From NCBI GenBank assembly GCA_902490365.1, contig CABUDQ010000018.1:1-38724 (forward strand): 38,724 bases of DNA, in the 5' to 3' direction. Made by a program: the position numbers and the translations under genes. This stretch comes from an uncultured Collinsella sp. (GTDB lineage Bacteria > Actinomycetota > Coriobacteriia > Coriobacteriales > Coriobacteriaceae). The notes under the pieces are model-generated. The model did no database searches and was not told where the DNA came from. It was given only the letters and a program-made list of their open reading frames with translations. How positions within the stretch are numbered: position 1 is the stretch's first letter; each line of letters opens with the position of its first letter. Below, piece after piece: positions 7,155 to 15,379 of this stretch.

Positions 7155-8756
7155 CTACGCCAGACGCGGGAACAGCGGATCGCCCTTCTCGACGGGCTGA
7201 CCACCGGCAAGCAGGCCCCAAGCGCAAATGCCCTTGAGGTCGTCGCTCGCGGCCTCGTCCTCGCAGGACAGGCGGCGCAGGGCTTCGGCAGAGGTCTGAG
7301 GCATGAGCGGCATCAGCAGGTGAGCGGCAATGCGGATGGCCTCGAGCAGGTTGTAGATCACAAATGCCAGCTCGTCAGCCTTAGCCTCATCCTTGGCAAG
7401 CGCCCAAGGCTCGGAGTCCTCGATGTAGTGGTTGGCGGCGTGGATGAGCTCCATAACCTCGTCCTTGGCTCCGCCGTAATCGAGCACGTCCATCTTGGCC
7501 ATGTAGCGGTCGACCAGGCCATCGGCGATCTTTGCCAGCGGGTTGTCGAACGCATCGAACGATGCGGGCTTGGCGGGCGCGCAACCGTCAAAGTACTTGC
7601 CGCTCATGTTGAGCGAACGCGAGATAAGGTTGCCCCAGCTGTTGGCCAGGTCGGCGTTGTAGACCTGCTCCATGCGATCGAAGCTGATAGCGCCGTCGGT
7701 ACCGGGAACGACGTCGGTCATAAAGTAGTAGCGATAGCCCTCGACGCCCAGCATGTCGATAACGTCCTGCGGAGCGATGGCGTTACCGCGGCTCTTGGAC
7801 ATCTTCTCGGCCTTGCCGGTCTCGGCATTGCGCACGGTCAGGAAGCCGTGGGCAAAGACGTGCTCGGGCAGGGCCTCGCCGATGGCCATGAGCATGGCGG
7901 GCCAAATGACGCAGTGGAAGCGGATGATGTCCTTACCCACGATGTGGAACTGCGCGGGCCAGCGATAGGCCAGCTCGGCACGCGCCTCGTCGGTGTCGAC
8001 ACCGTAGCCGACGGCCGTCATATAGTTGAGCAGCGCGTCAAACCATACATAGGTCACATGGCCCTCGTCAAACGGAACCTGGATGCCCCAGTCAAAGCTC
8101 GTGCGACTCACGGAAAGGTCGTTGAGGCCGCCCTCGACAAAGCTGCGAACCTCGTTCATGCGGAACGCAGGCTCGACAAAGTCGGGGTGCTCGTCATAGA
8201 GCTTGAGAAGCTTGTCCTGGAAGGCGGAAAGCTTAAAGAAGTAGGACTCCTCCTGGACGCGCTCAAGCGGACGGTGGCAGTCGGGGCATAGATGCTGGCC
8301 GACGCTGCCGTACTCCTCGTCGCCCTTCTGGACCTGCGTATCAGTGAAGTAGGTCTCGTCAGGCACGCAATACCAACCGTCGTAGCTGCCCTTATACAGG
8401 TAACCGGACTCCTTCATGCGCTCCCACAGGTACTGCACGGCATGATGCTGGCGCGGCTCGGTGGTGCGGATGAAGTCGTCGTTGGAAATCTCGAGCTTGC
8501 TCCAAAGCTCCTTGAAGTGCGGGGCCTGGCTATCGGTCCACTCCTGCGGCGTCATGCCATGCTTGGCTGCGGCCTCGGCGACCTTCTCGCCGTGCTCGTC
8601 CATGCCGGTCAGGAACTTGACGTTATAGCCGGCGGAACGGCGATAGCGAGCCTGAACGTCGGCGATGATGGTGGAATAAGCCGTGCCCAGGTGCGGATCG
8701 GCGTTGACGTAGTAGATGGGCGTCGTGATAAAGAACGAAGGCTTGCTTTGATCCAT
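7155..8756 (-). CDS. metG: methionine--tRNA ligase
   Basis: 533 aa class I synthetase that charges initiator and elongator tRNA-Met. The N-terminus 'FFITTPIYYVNADPHLGTAY' holds the HIGH-type motif as PHLGTAY. The KMSKS loop is 'KMSKSRGNAI' (about residues 320-330). A helical anticodon-binding domain follows; there is no C-terminal EMAP-like dimerisation domain. In the connective peptide only one complete CxxC knuckle is visible (CPDC), while the partner position reads WYCVPDE rather than CxxC, so the zinc site may use Asp or be partial. The GGAGG site supports the ATG at 8756. It is separated from rsmI by 69 bases. Confidence 0.96.
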   Translation of the reverse strand: MDQSKPSFFITTPIYYVNADPHLGTAYSTIIADVQARYRRSAGYNVKFLTGMDEHGEKVAEAAAKHGMTPQEWTDSQAPHFKELWSKLEISNDDFIRTTEPRQHHAVQYLWERMKESGYLYKGSYDGWYCVPDETYFTDTQVQKGDEEYGSVGQHLCPDCHRPLERVQEESYFFKLSAFQDKLLKLYDEHPDFVEPAFRMNEVRSFVEGGLNDLSVSRTSFDWGIQVPFDEGHVTYVWFDALLNYMTAVGYGVDTDEARAELAYRWPAQFHIVGKDIIRFHCVIWPAMLMAIGEALPEHVFAHGFLTVRNAETGKAEKMSKSRGNAIAPQDVIDMLGVEGYRYYFMTDVVPGTDGAISFDRMEQVYNADLANSWGNLISRSLNMSGKYFDGCAPAKPASFDAFDNPLAKIADGLVDRYMAKMDVLDYGGAKDEVMELIHAANHYIEDSEPWALAKDEAKADELAFVIYNLLEAIRIAAHLLMPLMPQTSAEALRRLSCEDEAASDDLKGICAWGLLAGGQPVEKGDPLFPRLA

Positions 8757-8825
8757 GGGGTTTGTCCTCCAGAAAAACGTTGCATACAGAGGATGATTCT
8801 AGCGCAAGGGCTGGATATCCTCCAT

Positions 8826-9704
8826 CTATTGCATATCAAGCACCATGGCATAGACATCGCGCTTGCGGCGCGAATACTTCTGAGACAGGCGCTTGGCCAC
8901 CGCAGACGCGGGCTCCCCCTCCTCGAGCGCGGCGCGGATATCCTCGCGCAGGGCCTCGTCGGGATCCGCTGCCGTGGCGCCGACCGGCACGATACCGGCC
9001 TCCTCATCCTCGCTCGGTGGCGCGATGACCAGCGCAATCTCGCCCTTTACCTCGCCGCGAGCACGCAGCTCCTCGGCAAGCTGGTCAGCGGGCCCGCGCA
9101 AGACCTCCTCGTGCAGCTTGGTGAGTTCGCGGCAGACGGCAACCTCACGCTGGGGAAAGACCTCCGCCACGGCCTCGAGCGTCGCCACGATGCGATGTGG
9201 AGACTCGTAGAAGATGAGTGCGCCGGGCACCACGGCAAGGCGCTGCAAACGGCGCACACGGTCGCCGTGCTTTCGGCCCAAAAAGCCCTCGAAGAAAAAA
9301 TGCTCGCAGGGAATGCCGGACGAAACAAGCGCCGTGACGCAAGCAGAGGGCCCGGGAATAACTTCGACGGGCACATCGGCCTCACGCGCCGCCTCGACCA
9401 GCGCCTGGCCGGGATCGGACACGCTCGGCATGCCGGCGTCCGAGGCAAAAGCGAGGGTCTCCCCCGCCAGCAGACGGTCGACCAGGCCGGCGGCGCGGCT
9501 GGCGATCACATTCTCGTCGCAACGGACAAGCGGCTTGGAAATGCCCAGGTGCATCAGCAGCTTTGACGTCACACGCGTGTCTTCGCAGCAGATGACATCG
9601 GCAGCGGCAAAGGCCTCGCCAACGCGCGGGGACAGGTCACCCAGGTTGCCGATGGGCGTGCCGACCACATAGAGTTTGCCCGTATGGGCGCTGTTTTGCG
9701 TCAT
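8826..9704 (-). CDS. rsmI: 16S rRNA 2'-O-ribose C1402 methyltransferase RsmI
   Basis: 292 aa tetrapyrrole-methylase-fold protein that 2'-O-methylates C1402 in the 16S decoding centre. Family motifs are 'LYVVGTPIGNLGDLSPR' near the N-terminus, 'CEDTRVTSKLL', 'FASDAGMPSVSDPG', 'VIPGPSACVTALVSSG', 'FLGRKHGDR', and the late 'ECRELTK'-type string (here 'VCRELTKLHEE'). The C-terminal 'SAVAKRLSQKYSRRKRDVYAMV' matches the family's HTH-like tail. It starts 6 bases after the GH5-like gene ends, so the two are probably one transcript. Confidence 0.97.
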   Translation of the reverse strand: MTQNSAHTGKLYVVGTPIGNLGDLSPRVGEAFAAADVICCEDTRVTSKLLMHLGISKPLVRCDENVIASRAAGLVDRLLAGETLAFASDAGMPSVSDPGQALVEAAREADVPVEVIPGPSACVTALVSSGIPCEHFFFEGFLGRKHGDRVRRLQRLAVVPGALIFYESPHRIVATLEAVAEVFPQREVAVCRELTKLHEEVLRGPADQLAEELRARGEVKGEIALVIAPPSEDEEAGIVPVGATAADPDEALREDIRAALEEGEPASAVAKRLSQKYSRRKRDVYAMVLDMQ

Positions 9705-9710
9705 ATCAAC

Positions 9711-10772
9711 CTATTCAATCATGCCGCGCTCGAGCGTACCGAGCGCCGCGCGGGCGTCCCATGCTGCAATGCGCTTCTCAGTCTTCCACGTTTGGAAGAA
9801 CCAACCGGCAGCCGGCGCAAACGAAGCCAGCTGGTTGGCGATAAACACGCGCTCGTAGGCATTGCGGCCCTCGGGCGTAACCGACGAGTTGGCAAAGATC
9901 GCCGCGCCCGACCATTCGCCCACCAGCACGGGGAACCCAGTCGAAATCGCTTCTTTAAGCTCGCGCTTGTTACGCGAAATCGCCGTCGTCAGCCCGCGAG
10001 GGCTCGTGATGTCGAGCGCATACTCGTCGCGGTAATGGTACAGGTGAAGGTCCATGTAGACGTTCTTGTACTTGGCGCCGCGCATAAAATGCTTCCACTC
10101 GCTGGGATGCCCCGACGACGAGAAGACGACGATCTTATCCTCGGGCATATACGAACGGACGAGCTCGTAGGCATCGCGATAGAAATTGCGCAGGTAGTGA
10201 GCAGGAATGCCATCCGTCATGGTGAAGAGGCTCTTGCGAACGCTCATCTGCGGCGTGTCCAGCAGCTCAATGCCCAGCAGGCTCTCGGCCTCGCCATAGC
10301 GATCGGCCAAGCGCTCGAGCACGTCGAGTGCGACATGACGGCCGTTGGTGGACGAATGCCACTCGGCAACAGCCTCCGGCGTGGTGGGCGAATCGTTGGA
10401 ATCGCCCTGGCCACCGGGCACGGTTGCCAGATCGAGCAGCACGCGGATGTCGTACTTGGCAGCCCACTCAATTGCGCGGTCGATGTAATCGACAACCGAT
10501 ATGTAGGAGGCATCGGACTCCTGTGAGCCAAAGGCATACCAGGGCACCGGCAGACGCACGGCATTGAGACCGATCTGCGCCATGCGGCGAAAATCGTCCT
10601 CGCTCACAAACGTCTCGTAATGGCGGCGCATGCGCTCGTTATAGGCGGCGGTACCCATGGCCTCCTGTAGCTCAGCCGCGTTGGATGCACCGGTCGCCGC
10701 GTACAGCGACGGGGTCACCCAAGGCTCGGGAATAAACCAGCCAGAGAGATTAACGCCGAGTATCCTCTCCAT
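9711..10772 (-). CDS. GH5-like (exo-beta-glucanase/cellulase fold) protein lacking the acid/base glutamate
   Basis: 353 aa, no signal peptide, so cytoplasmic. The N-terminus 'GVNLSGWFIPEPWVTPSLY' matches the exo-beta-1,3-glucanase-like part of glycoside hydrolase family 5. 'IGLNAVRLPVPW', 'HLYHYRDEY' and the nucleophile string 'VLVGEWSG' (Glu about 286) are conserved. The family acid/base motif N-E-P is replaced by D-T-P in 'GIELLDTPQ' (about 172-174), and the usual 'DLHGAPG' loop reads DLATVPG. Classical retaining hydrolysis is therefore doubtful; it may be a binding protein or use another mechanism. The ATG at 10772 is chosen over an adjacent GTG at 10775, behind AAGGGGG. Probably co-transcribed with rsmI. 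Confidence 0.85.
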   Translation of the reverse strand: MERILGVNLSGWFIPEPWVTPSLYAATGASNAAELQEAMGTAAYNERMRRHYETFVSEDDFRRMAQIGLNAVRLPVPWYAFGSQESDASYISVVDYIDRAIEWAAKYDIRVLLDLATVPGGQGDSNDSPTTPEAVAEWHSSTNGRHVALDVLERLADRYGEAESLLGIELLDTPQMSVRKSLFTMTDGIPAHYLRNFYRDAYELVRSYMPEDKIVVFSSSGHPSEWKHFMRGAKYKNVYMDLHLYHYRDEYALDITSPRGLTTAISRNKRELKEAISTGFPVLVGEWSGAAIFANSSVTPEGRNAYERVFIANQLASFAPAAGWFFQTWKTEKRIAAWDARAALGTLERGMIE

Positions 10773-10966
10773 CACTGCCCCCTTCGGATCATGCAGGTCG
10801 AACCCGCATCGTATTGCGTAGGATAAGTATCGTTTTGAGTATACCCGCGTGTGCGGACAGGCGACCGAACGGTCTGCAAAGTGACGCGAAAGTGGGAGGA
10901 ATGTCTGGGAGCAGACGGACTCGGAATGGTGCGACGAGGTGTGTACGCGCGCCGGAGGCAGGCACC

Positions 10967-11012
10967 GGAAAGTGTGTCCCGTTCTGAGCCCTTATTCTGG
11001 GACGCAGTTTCC
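10967..11012. repeat. imperfect inverted repeat (hairpin) in the rsmI-operon/tRNA-Phe gap
   Basis: GGAAAGTGTGTCCC (10967-10980) pairs with GGGACGCAGTTTCC (10999-11012) around an 18-base loop, with one G-G mismatch and one wobble. No T run follows it on the minus strand. The rest of 10773-11034 holds no supportable gene. Confidence 0.5.
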
Positions 11013-11034
11013 GCAGAACCCTACATAAAAGAAA

Positions 11035-11056
11035 AGGACCCCTTTGCAGAGGTCCT
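11035..11056 (-). terminator. intrinsic terminator after tRNA-Phe
   Basis: On the minus strand AGGACC and GGTCCT close a hairpin whose inner CT/AG pairs extend the stem, followed by TTTCTTTT. It begins 14 bases after the tRNA 3' end. Confidence 0.75.
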
Positions 11057-11069
11057 AGTCAATTCAAGG

Positions 11070-11142
<73 letters not shown>

Positions 11143-11174
11143 ATTTGAGGTGTGCCTTGTTTCAAGGCTTGATT

Positions 11175-11202
11175 AGTATAACCAAGGACGCGTTCCGGTC
11201 AA
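11175..11202 (-). promoter_or_regulatory. sigma-70-type promoter of tRNA-Phe
   Basis: On the minus strand TTGACC (11202-11197) and TATACT (11180-11175) are separated by 16 bases, close to consensus. Transcription would begin roughly 25 bases before the mature tRNA 5' end at 11142. Confidence 0.75.
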
Positions 11203-11265
11203 CCGAGAATTTCAAAAAAGTTTTTGAGCACAGCCTCGGTTCTTTAAATCGGCACGTCAGAGGCA

Positions 11266-11553
11266 TCAGCCGGCAGCAAGAAGTTTTTCGCTCAGAGCCG
11301 CACGGGCAAACTCACTTGGCGTCATCCCCTCGGCAGCCGCCCGTCGACGAATGGCCTCCTTCATTCCCAGAGGAATCTTGACCGACAGCGTTGCCGTCCC
11401 CTCACCTGAGAGTGGGGGCCGTCCATGCACGATCCCACCAACGGTGTGTTCGCCATCCGGAAACTCTCCGCGCTCGTACGACTCGCACCACGCGTCAATC
11501 ATTTCATCCGTTACAACCTGACCATTAGCGGCCGTATACGTCTTGCCCATCAT
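11266..11553 (-). CDS. putative antitoxin, ribbon-helix-helix type (BrnA-like)
   Basis: 95 aa. The C-terminal part 'TATLSVKIPLGMKEAIRRRAAAEGMTPSEFARAALSEKLL' (about 54-92) has the ribbon-helix-helix pattern of a DNA-binding beta strand followed by two helices. The acidic N-terminal half ('DEMIDAWCESYERGEFPDGEH') would be the toxin-binding part. It overlaps the 3' end of the upstream toxin-like gene by 29 bases, a toxin-first order seen in BrnTA-type systems. Start ATG at 11553 (alternative 11550) behind AAAGGGG. It probably represses its own operon. The assignment is by sequence pattern and context only. Confidence 0.75.
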   Translation of the reverse strand: MMGKTYTAANGQVVTDEMIDAWCESYERGEFPDGEHTVGGIVHGRPPLSGEGTATLSVKIPLGMKEAIRRRAAAEGMTPSEFARAALSEKLLAAG

Positions 11554-11815
11554 CGACCCCTTTGCCGAGCCCGTTCAATCTCCTGCCAAAATATCTTCTG
11601 GACTGGAGACAAGGCATGAATGATAAGCCCCCACGGACAAGCTCGACCGCGACAAGCTCCACGCTTCGTCCGTCTGGGAGCCATCCAATCGCAAGCCATC
11701 TCGGCGGCTCGTCCTTCGGCTCGCGACGAATGCACTCAGTAACCGCAAGCCAAGCGCTAAGCACCTGCTTTTCCGTCAGGTGCTTTTTAGCGTTGGGATG
11801 GATCTCAACATCCAT
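11525..11815 (-). CDS. putative toxin of a type II toxin-antitoxin pair (BrnT/DUF4258-like)
   Basis: 96 aa starting MDVEIHPNAKKHLTEKQVLSA. The layout (His near the N-terminus, helix, then strands 'RWLAIGWLPDGRSVELVAVELVRGGLSFMPCLQSRRYFGRRL') resembles small RelE-fold toxins of the BrnT/DUF4258 kind that cleave RNA. The frame is open to 11911, but the ATG at 11815 has GGAGGAGAA upstream and removes a basic, unlikely extension. The gene order (toxin then RHH antitoxin, 29-base overlap) supports the pairing. I infer the activity; no catalytic residue can be named with confidence. Confidence 0.65.
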   Translation of the reverse strand: MDVEIHPNAKKHLTEKQVLSAWLAVTECIRREPKDEPPRWLAIGWLPDGRSVELVAVELVRGGLSFMPCLQSRRYFGRRLNGLGKGVDDGQDVYGR

Positions 11816-11873
11816 GCATCTTCTCCTCCATCTTACCCAATTTCGTATGACGAAAGTCCGCTGTCGCCAATTC

Positions 11874-12233
11874 TTAAGCCGGCACGCGTTGGAGAGCAGG
11901 GGTCGAAACAATGATTGAAGGACGCTCTAGTACGGCCCAGGCGCCGGGGCAGGAGCACATACGCCAGGGACGTACGTTTTCGTAGCATACGAGGACATAG
12001 CCACGTGCATCGATAAAGGCGATATCGATGGGATAGGCCATAAAACACGTATGGACCGAAGAGCAGCGTGGAAATGCCATGACGAGCGGCAGACCGTTGG
12101 CGGCAACCGGACACCGTCCCAGCATGCCGCGCAGGCGCACGGCAAACGACTCCGCCACCGCAAACTCGGCCGGCGTCCAGCCCAGCCTATTGAGTGCCCG
12201 CGCGTAGGCGATGTAGGACGAGACCGCGGTCAC
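11874..12233 (-). CDS. DUF192 family protein, last gene of the Tad operon
   Basis: 119 aa if started at the GTG at 12233, which overlaps the TGA of the preceding TadE-like gene (GTGA) behind GGGGGTGG. An ATG at 12254 is an alternative. The string 'RLRGMLGR...LVMAFPRCSSVHTCFMAYPIDIAFIDARGYVLVC' is the DUF192 core: 'R..GLm.r' followed by the conserved 'iHt.fM..piDv.fld..g.V'. Function of the family is unknown; it is a small beta-barrel protein. No signal peptide is evident. The tight overlap means it is translated with the pilus genes. Confidence 0.85.
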   Translation of the reverse strand: MTAVSSYIAYARALNRLGWTPAEFAVAESFAVRLRGMLGRCPVAANGLPLVMAFPRCSSVHTCFMAYPIDIAFIDARGYVLVCYENVRPWRMCSCPGAWAVLERPSIIVSTPALQRVPA

Positions 12234-12706
12234 ATGGCCACCCCCGGACGCCATGGATCGACCGTCACCGCGCGCTCGTGCGACAACGTTGTCGGCGCCC
12301 CCAGCGGAACGCCAGCGATGCTGAGAGAAGTCGGCCACGGCTCATAGTGCATGGTGCAGGTGTAGGTCCTAAACGTACCGGATAGGGAGAGCAGGCCACC
12401 ATCCGATGCCTCCGCGCCTTGCTCGCTCGACACTTCGATCTGCAAGTCATAGCCTTCCATGGCATTCAGAATTTGAGTCCGGACCGTCGCCGAGGCATCG
12501 ACAGAGCTTTCGTCGCCCTCCCCGCTCGGCGCCACGGCGTGCGCCAACACGATGTCGGGCACCACGCGGTCGAAGCGCGCGACAGCGCTGGCATAGATCA
12601 TGACGTTGTATACGATGAGTGCCAGCACCAGCAAAACGGGCGTAACCACTGCTATCTCCACCGTCGCTTGGGCGCGCTCCTCGCGCAGACGCATGCGGAT
12701 ACTCAT
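12230..12706 (-). CDS. TadE-like pseudopilin
   Basis: 158 aa starting MSIRMRLREERAQATVEIAVVTPVLL. A basic leader is followed by the pilin-like motif EERAQATVE and one membrane segment (about residues 14-38), then an extracytoplasmic domain with a single Cys pair ('YTCTMHY' has one Cys). It would be processed or anchored like TadE/TadF minor pilins. The start shares a base with the tadG stop (TAATG); the longer open frame up to 12850 is a tadG shadow. The stop overlaps the DUF192 start. Confidence 0.85.
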   Translation of the reverse strand: MSIRMRLREERAQATVEIAVVTPVLLVLALIVYNVMIYASAVARFDRVVPDIVLAHAVAPSGEGDESSVDASATVRTQILNAMEGYDLQIEVSSEQGAEASDGGLLSLSGTFRTYTCTMHYEPWPTSLSIAGVPLGAPTTLSHERAVTVDPWRPGVAM

Positions 12707-14871
12707 TACGACCCACCGCCCAGAGCGCCAACCAGCGTGGCGACATCGACGGTGAGCGGGATGGAGCCGCCGCCGGGCAGAGGAATCTCCGCAAGCGTGA
12801 ACACCGTACCGCTGATGGTGCGTTCGACTTGATATTCCAACGCCTCGCAAAGCGCCTTGGGATCGGTCACGCCCAACGGAATACTTCGCAGTTTGTCTTG
12901 CGCTTGAGAGAGACCAGCAATGTCAGACCCCGGGCTCTTAATGACGTTGGCGGAATCAGTCAGCACCGGCTTTCGCAGGCGCAAGTCGCACGGTTCCAAA
13001 CCCAGCGCCGCCACGGACGCCGAAACGGTATCGCCGAGCCACGATGCGATGGAGCCCAACGCGCCGCTGCCCCCTCCTAGGCCTTTAATCATCTCGTCCA
13101 TAAGTTCGTCGGCCGAACCTTGGATGTCTCCGTATCCCACAAGCAGCCGTCCCCAGACATCCATGACGCCATCGAGTACGCCGGCAACGCCACCCGAGCG
13201 TTCCTTCAATGTCGAGAAAAATCGCGAAAGCACGTTGTTTTGCGCCGTCGCCTCATCGGGCGCCAGCACCGCGGCAGAGATGGCACCGCGATCGCCAAGC
13301 CTGACTGCCGTGTTAAACGAAGAGTTGAGCTCATCGGGGCTCGAGATGGCACCCGAAACCGCAAAGGCAACCACGCCGTTGCGACCGGGCGGAGCGATAC
13401 GCGGACGCTCGCCCGAAAGCGCTTTAATGGCCTGGTCAAACGCATTGCTCGCACGGTCGGCCTCATCCTCGGTCTGACGCATGAGCTCAAGCTCTTTGTT
13501 CCGACATTTGACGTATTCCTCCAAGGCCTTTTTGAACTCGTCGAAGTGATATTCGAAGCCGTTTTCGATAGAGGTTGAAGGCGCCGCAACAGCACCAAGC
13601 GACAAAACGCCAAAATGGCATTTGCTGCATTTATCCTGTCCATCGTAATCGGCAACCGAAGCAAATCCGCTCGGCGTCCCTTTCTTATAGTTAGGGCAGG
13701 TCGTCCCGTAATGCAGATACGCCTTGTCATCGTTCACGCTAGTCGGCCACACCGCATCGGTATAGAGTTCCGTCGCCCGAACCTCATCAGAGTTGCGCGG
13801 CAGCAGCGGAATATAGGAGGAAACCCTGTCTCCGTTCTCGGTTATATGCGCCCGATCGACCTCCGCGCTCGCATAGGTATAAAACGCCTTACGCGCCGCA
13901 GACTCTGCCTTCATCTCGACACTCGAGCCGTGGGGCTTCTCATTTGTCAGACGCCAATGGTAGTAGTCCTTCGCGCGATCAAGGGCAACTTGGGGCTCCC
14001 ACGTAACGCTCGATGAGTAATGCGGATTTTGAACACCGGAGAGATCCGTTAGGCTTTTCGCACGCTCCCACATGCAAGAACAGCTGCCGACCGAGCCCTT
14101 GTCAGACCCACCACAATCCGCCAGCCAAGCACGCTCTTTAGCCTTCGCCGTGTCCTCAGAAGCCTTCCGCAGCTCCTCGGCCGCACACTCTAAATCATCT
14201 GATGTGTCTTTAATGGCATCGGTCGAGATCTCGGACCCCTCGAGCGCAGCGAAGTCAGACTCGGATGTCCTGGGCACGGCAAGCGCCGTACCGGTATAGG
14301 TCACACTATCGGTATCCTGCGCCGACACCGCCTGCGTGGCACGCGCGGCGATCAGATACGGCAGAGCCGTCTCGATTTTCTGTAAGCCTTCCGATGCGCT
14401 TTTGGCAAACTTGTTGCGCGTTTTAATGATCTCAATCCCGGTGTCGACCATATTGCCGGCAACCGGCTCGGCACCCGGGATGAGGATGGCGACCAGGCCC
14501 GTCCCGATCGTGGCAAACCCCGCCAGCCCCAGACTCAAGATGCTCGCATCAACCACCGTGGCAGCCGTGTGATAGGACGACACTACGTTGGCACCCGCCA
14601 GCGCGCCACTATCAGCCGCCACCTGAGTATCCCCGGCACGCGACATGCTCCATATCGCCGCGGTCGACGAAAACAACAATGTGAGCACCACTAGGATGAC
14701 CACGGCAGAAGAAAGCGTGGTATAGGCGCCGTCTTCGATAAACAGATCGACACCGGCTCGACCCATAAAGCCGCCTCGTTTGCGGAGAGCGCCTGGTCGA
14801 CGGCGGGCCGCAAACCCTTGCGTCACCCGCAACAGGCAGCGCCTAATCCCATGCAGCAATCCACGAATCAT
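12706..14871 (-). CDS. large TadG-like pilus-assembly protein
   Basis: 721 aa. One membrane segment at about residues 50-75 ('LSSAVVILVVLTLLFSST') is followed by the TadG-type string 'AADSGALAGANVVSS'. A second hydrophobic stretch lies at about 108-130. The rest is predicted extracellular: Ser/Asp-rich regions, several Cys (CGG..C.C.. near 290, CPNYKKG near 425 and CSKCHFG near 448), a Lys/Glu coiled coil near 475-520, and a Gly-rich C-terminal part. It lacks the AQxTxE leader of its neighbours. Start ATG at 14871 is behind GGAGGGAG and overlaps tadE by 29 bases; a second ATG at 14766 is possible. Longer than typical TadG. Confidence 0.82.
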   Translation of the reverse strand: MIRGLLHGIRRCLLRVTQGFAARRRPGALRKRGGFMGRAGVDLFIEDGAYTTLSSAVVILVVLTLLFSSTAAIWSMSRAGDTQVAADSGALAGANVVSSYHTAATVVDASILSLGLAGFATIGTGLVAILIPGAEPVAGNMVDTGIEIIKTRNKFAKSASEGLQKIETALPYLIAARATQAVSAQDTDSVTYTGTALAVPRTSESDFAALEGSEISTDAIKDTSDDLECAAEELRKASEDTAKAKERAWLADCGGSDKGSVGSCSCMWERAKSLTDLSGVQNPHYSSSVTWEPQVALDRAKDYYHWRLTNEKPHGSSVEMKAESAARKAFYTYASAEVDRAHITENGDRVSSYIPLLPRNSDEVRATELYTDAVWPTSVNDDKAYLHYGTTCPNYKKGTPSGFASVADYDGQDKCSKCHFGVLSLGAVAAPSTSIENGFEYHFDEFKKALEEYVKCRNKELELMRQTEDEADRASNAFDQAIKALSGERPRIAPPGRNGVVAFAVSGAISSPDELNSSFNTAVRLGDRGAISAAVLAPDEATAQNNVLSRFFSTLKERSGGVAGVLDGVMDVWGRLLVGYGDIQGSADELMDEMIKGLGGGSGALGSIASWLGDTVSASVAALGLEPCDLRLRKPVLTDSANVIKSPGSDIAGLSQAQDKLRSIPLGVTDPKALCEALEYQVERTISGTVFTLAEIPLPGGGSIPLTVDVATLVGALGGGS

Positions 14872-15379
14872 AATCTCCCTCCAGCCATTCGGGACGCGAT
14901 TGATACGAGACATCGACCTTGAGCTCAACGTAGCCGCCCTCGGCGGTACCACCCATAGCCTGCGCAAACGCACCGATCACAGGCAACGGCTTGACCTCGC
15001 CGGAAACGGACACGGACGAGACGCCACCCGCACCGGCCCGGCCAAGCTCGATATCCCACGACAACGGCCCGCCGGCATGAAAGATCGAAACGTTGGGCAC
15101 TGCGGCAAGTCGGCGGCGGGTGAACTCCTTAAGATCGTCGTCCTCCGCCGTCGTCGTGGTCATGAGCCGCGCGGTCTCGGCGGCGGCAGACTCCATGACC
15201 GCGCGCGTATAGAGCAGGCACACCGGTTGCAGCGCGAGAAGGATGAGTGTCAGAAACGTCGGCAGCAAAAAAGCGGCCTCGACCGTAGACTGCGCCCGGT
15301 CCTCGCGCGCGGCATCAATACAACGCGATGTCCTTAGCGGCCGCAGCGGCGTCGATAACCGACGTCGAGGCAACGCCAT
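14843..15379 (-). CDS. TadE-like pseudopilin
   Basis: 178 aa from the ATG at 15379. The recognisable protein begins at about residue 22 with REDRAQSTVEAAFLLPTFLTLILLAL, a pilin-like leader and membrane segment, followed by 'ESAAAETARLMTTT' typical of TadE. The start is uncertain. The ATG at 15379 forces a 65-base overlap with the preceding small gene and a Pro/Arg-rich extension; an ATT at 15319 would give a 4-base style coupling (ATTGA) and a 158-aa product. The frame itself is solid. Confidence 0.8.
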   Translation of the reverse strand: MALPRRRLSTPLRPLRTSRCIDAAREDRAQSTVEAAFLLPTFLTLILLALQPVCLLYTRAVMESAAAETARLMTTTTAEDDDLKEFTRRRLAAVPNVSIFHAGGPLSWDIELGRAGAGGVSSVSVSGEVKPLPVIGAFAQAMGGTAEGGYVELKVDVSYQSRPEWLEGDYDSWIAAWD

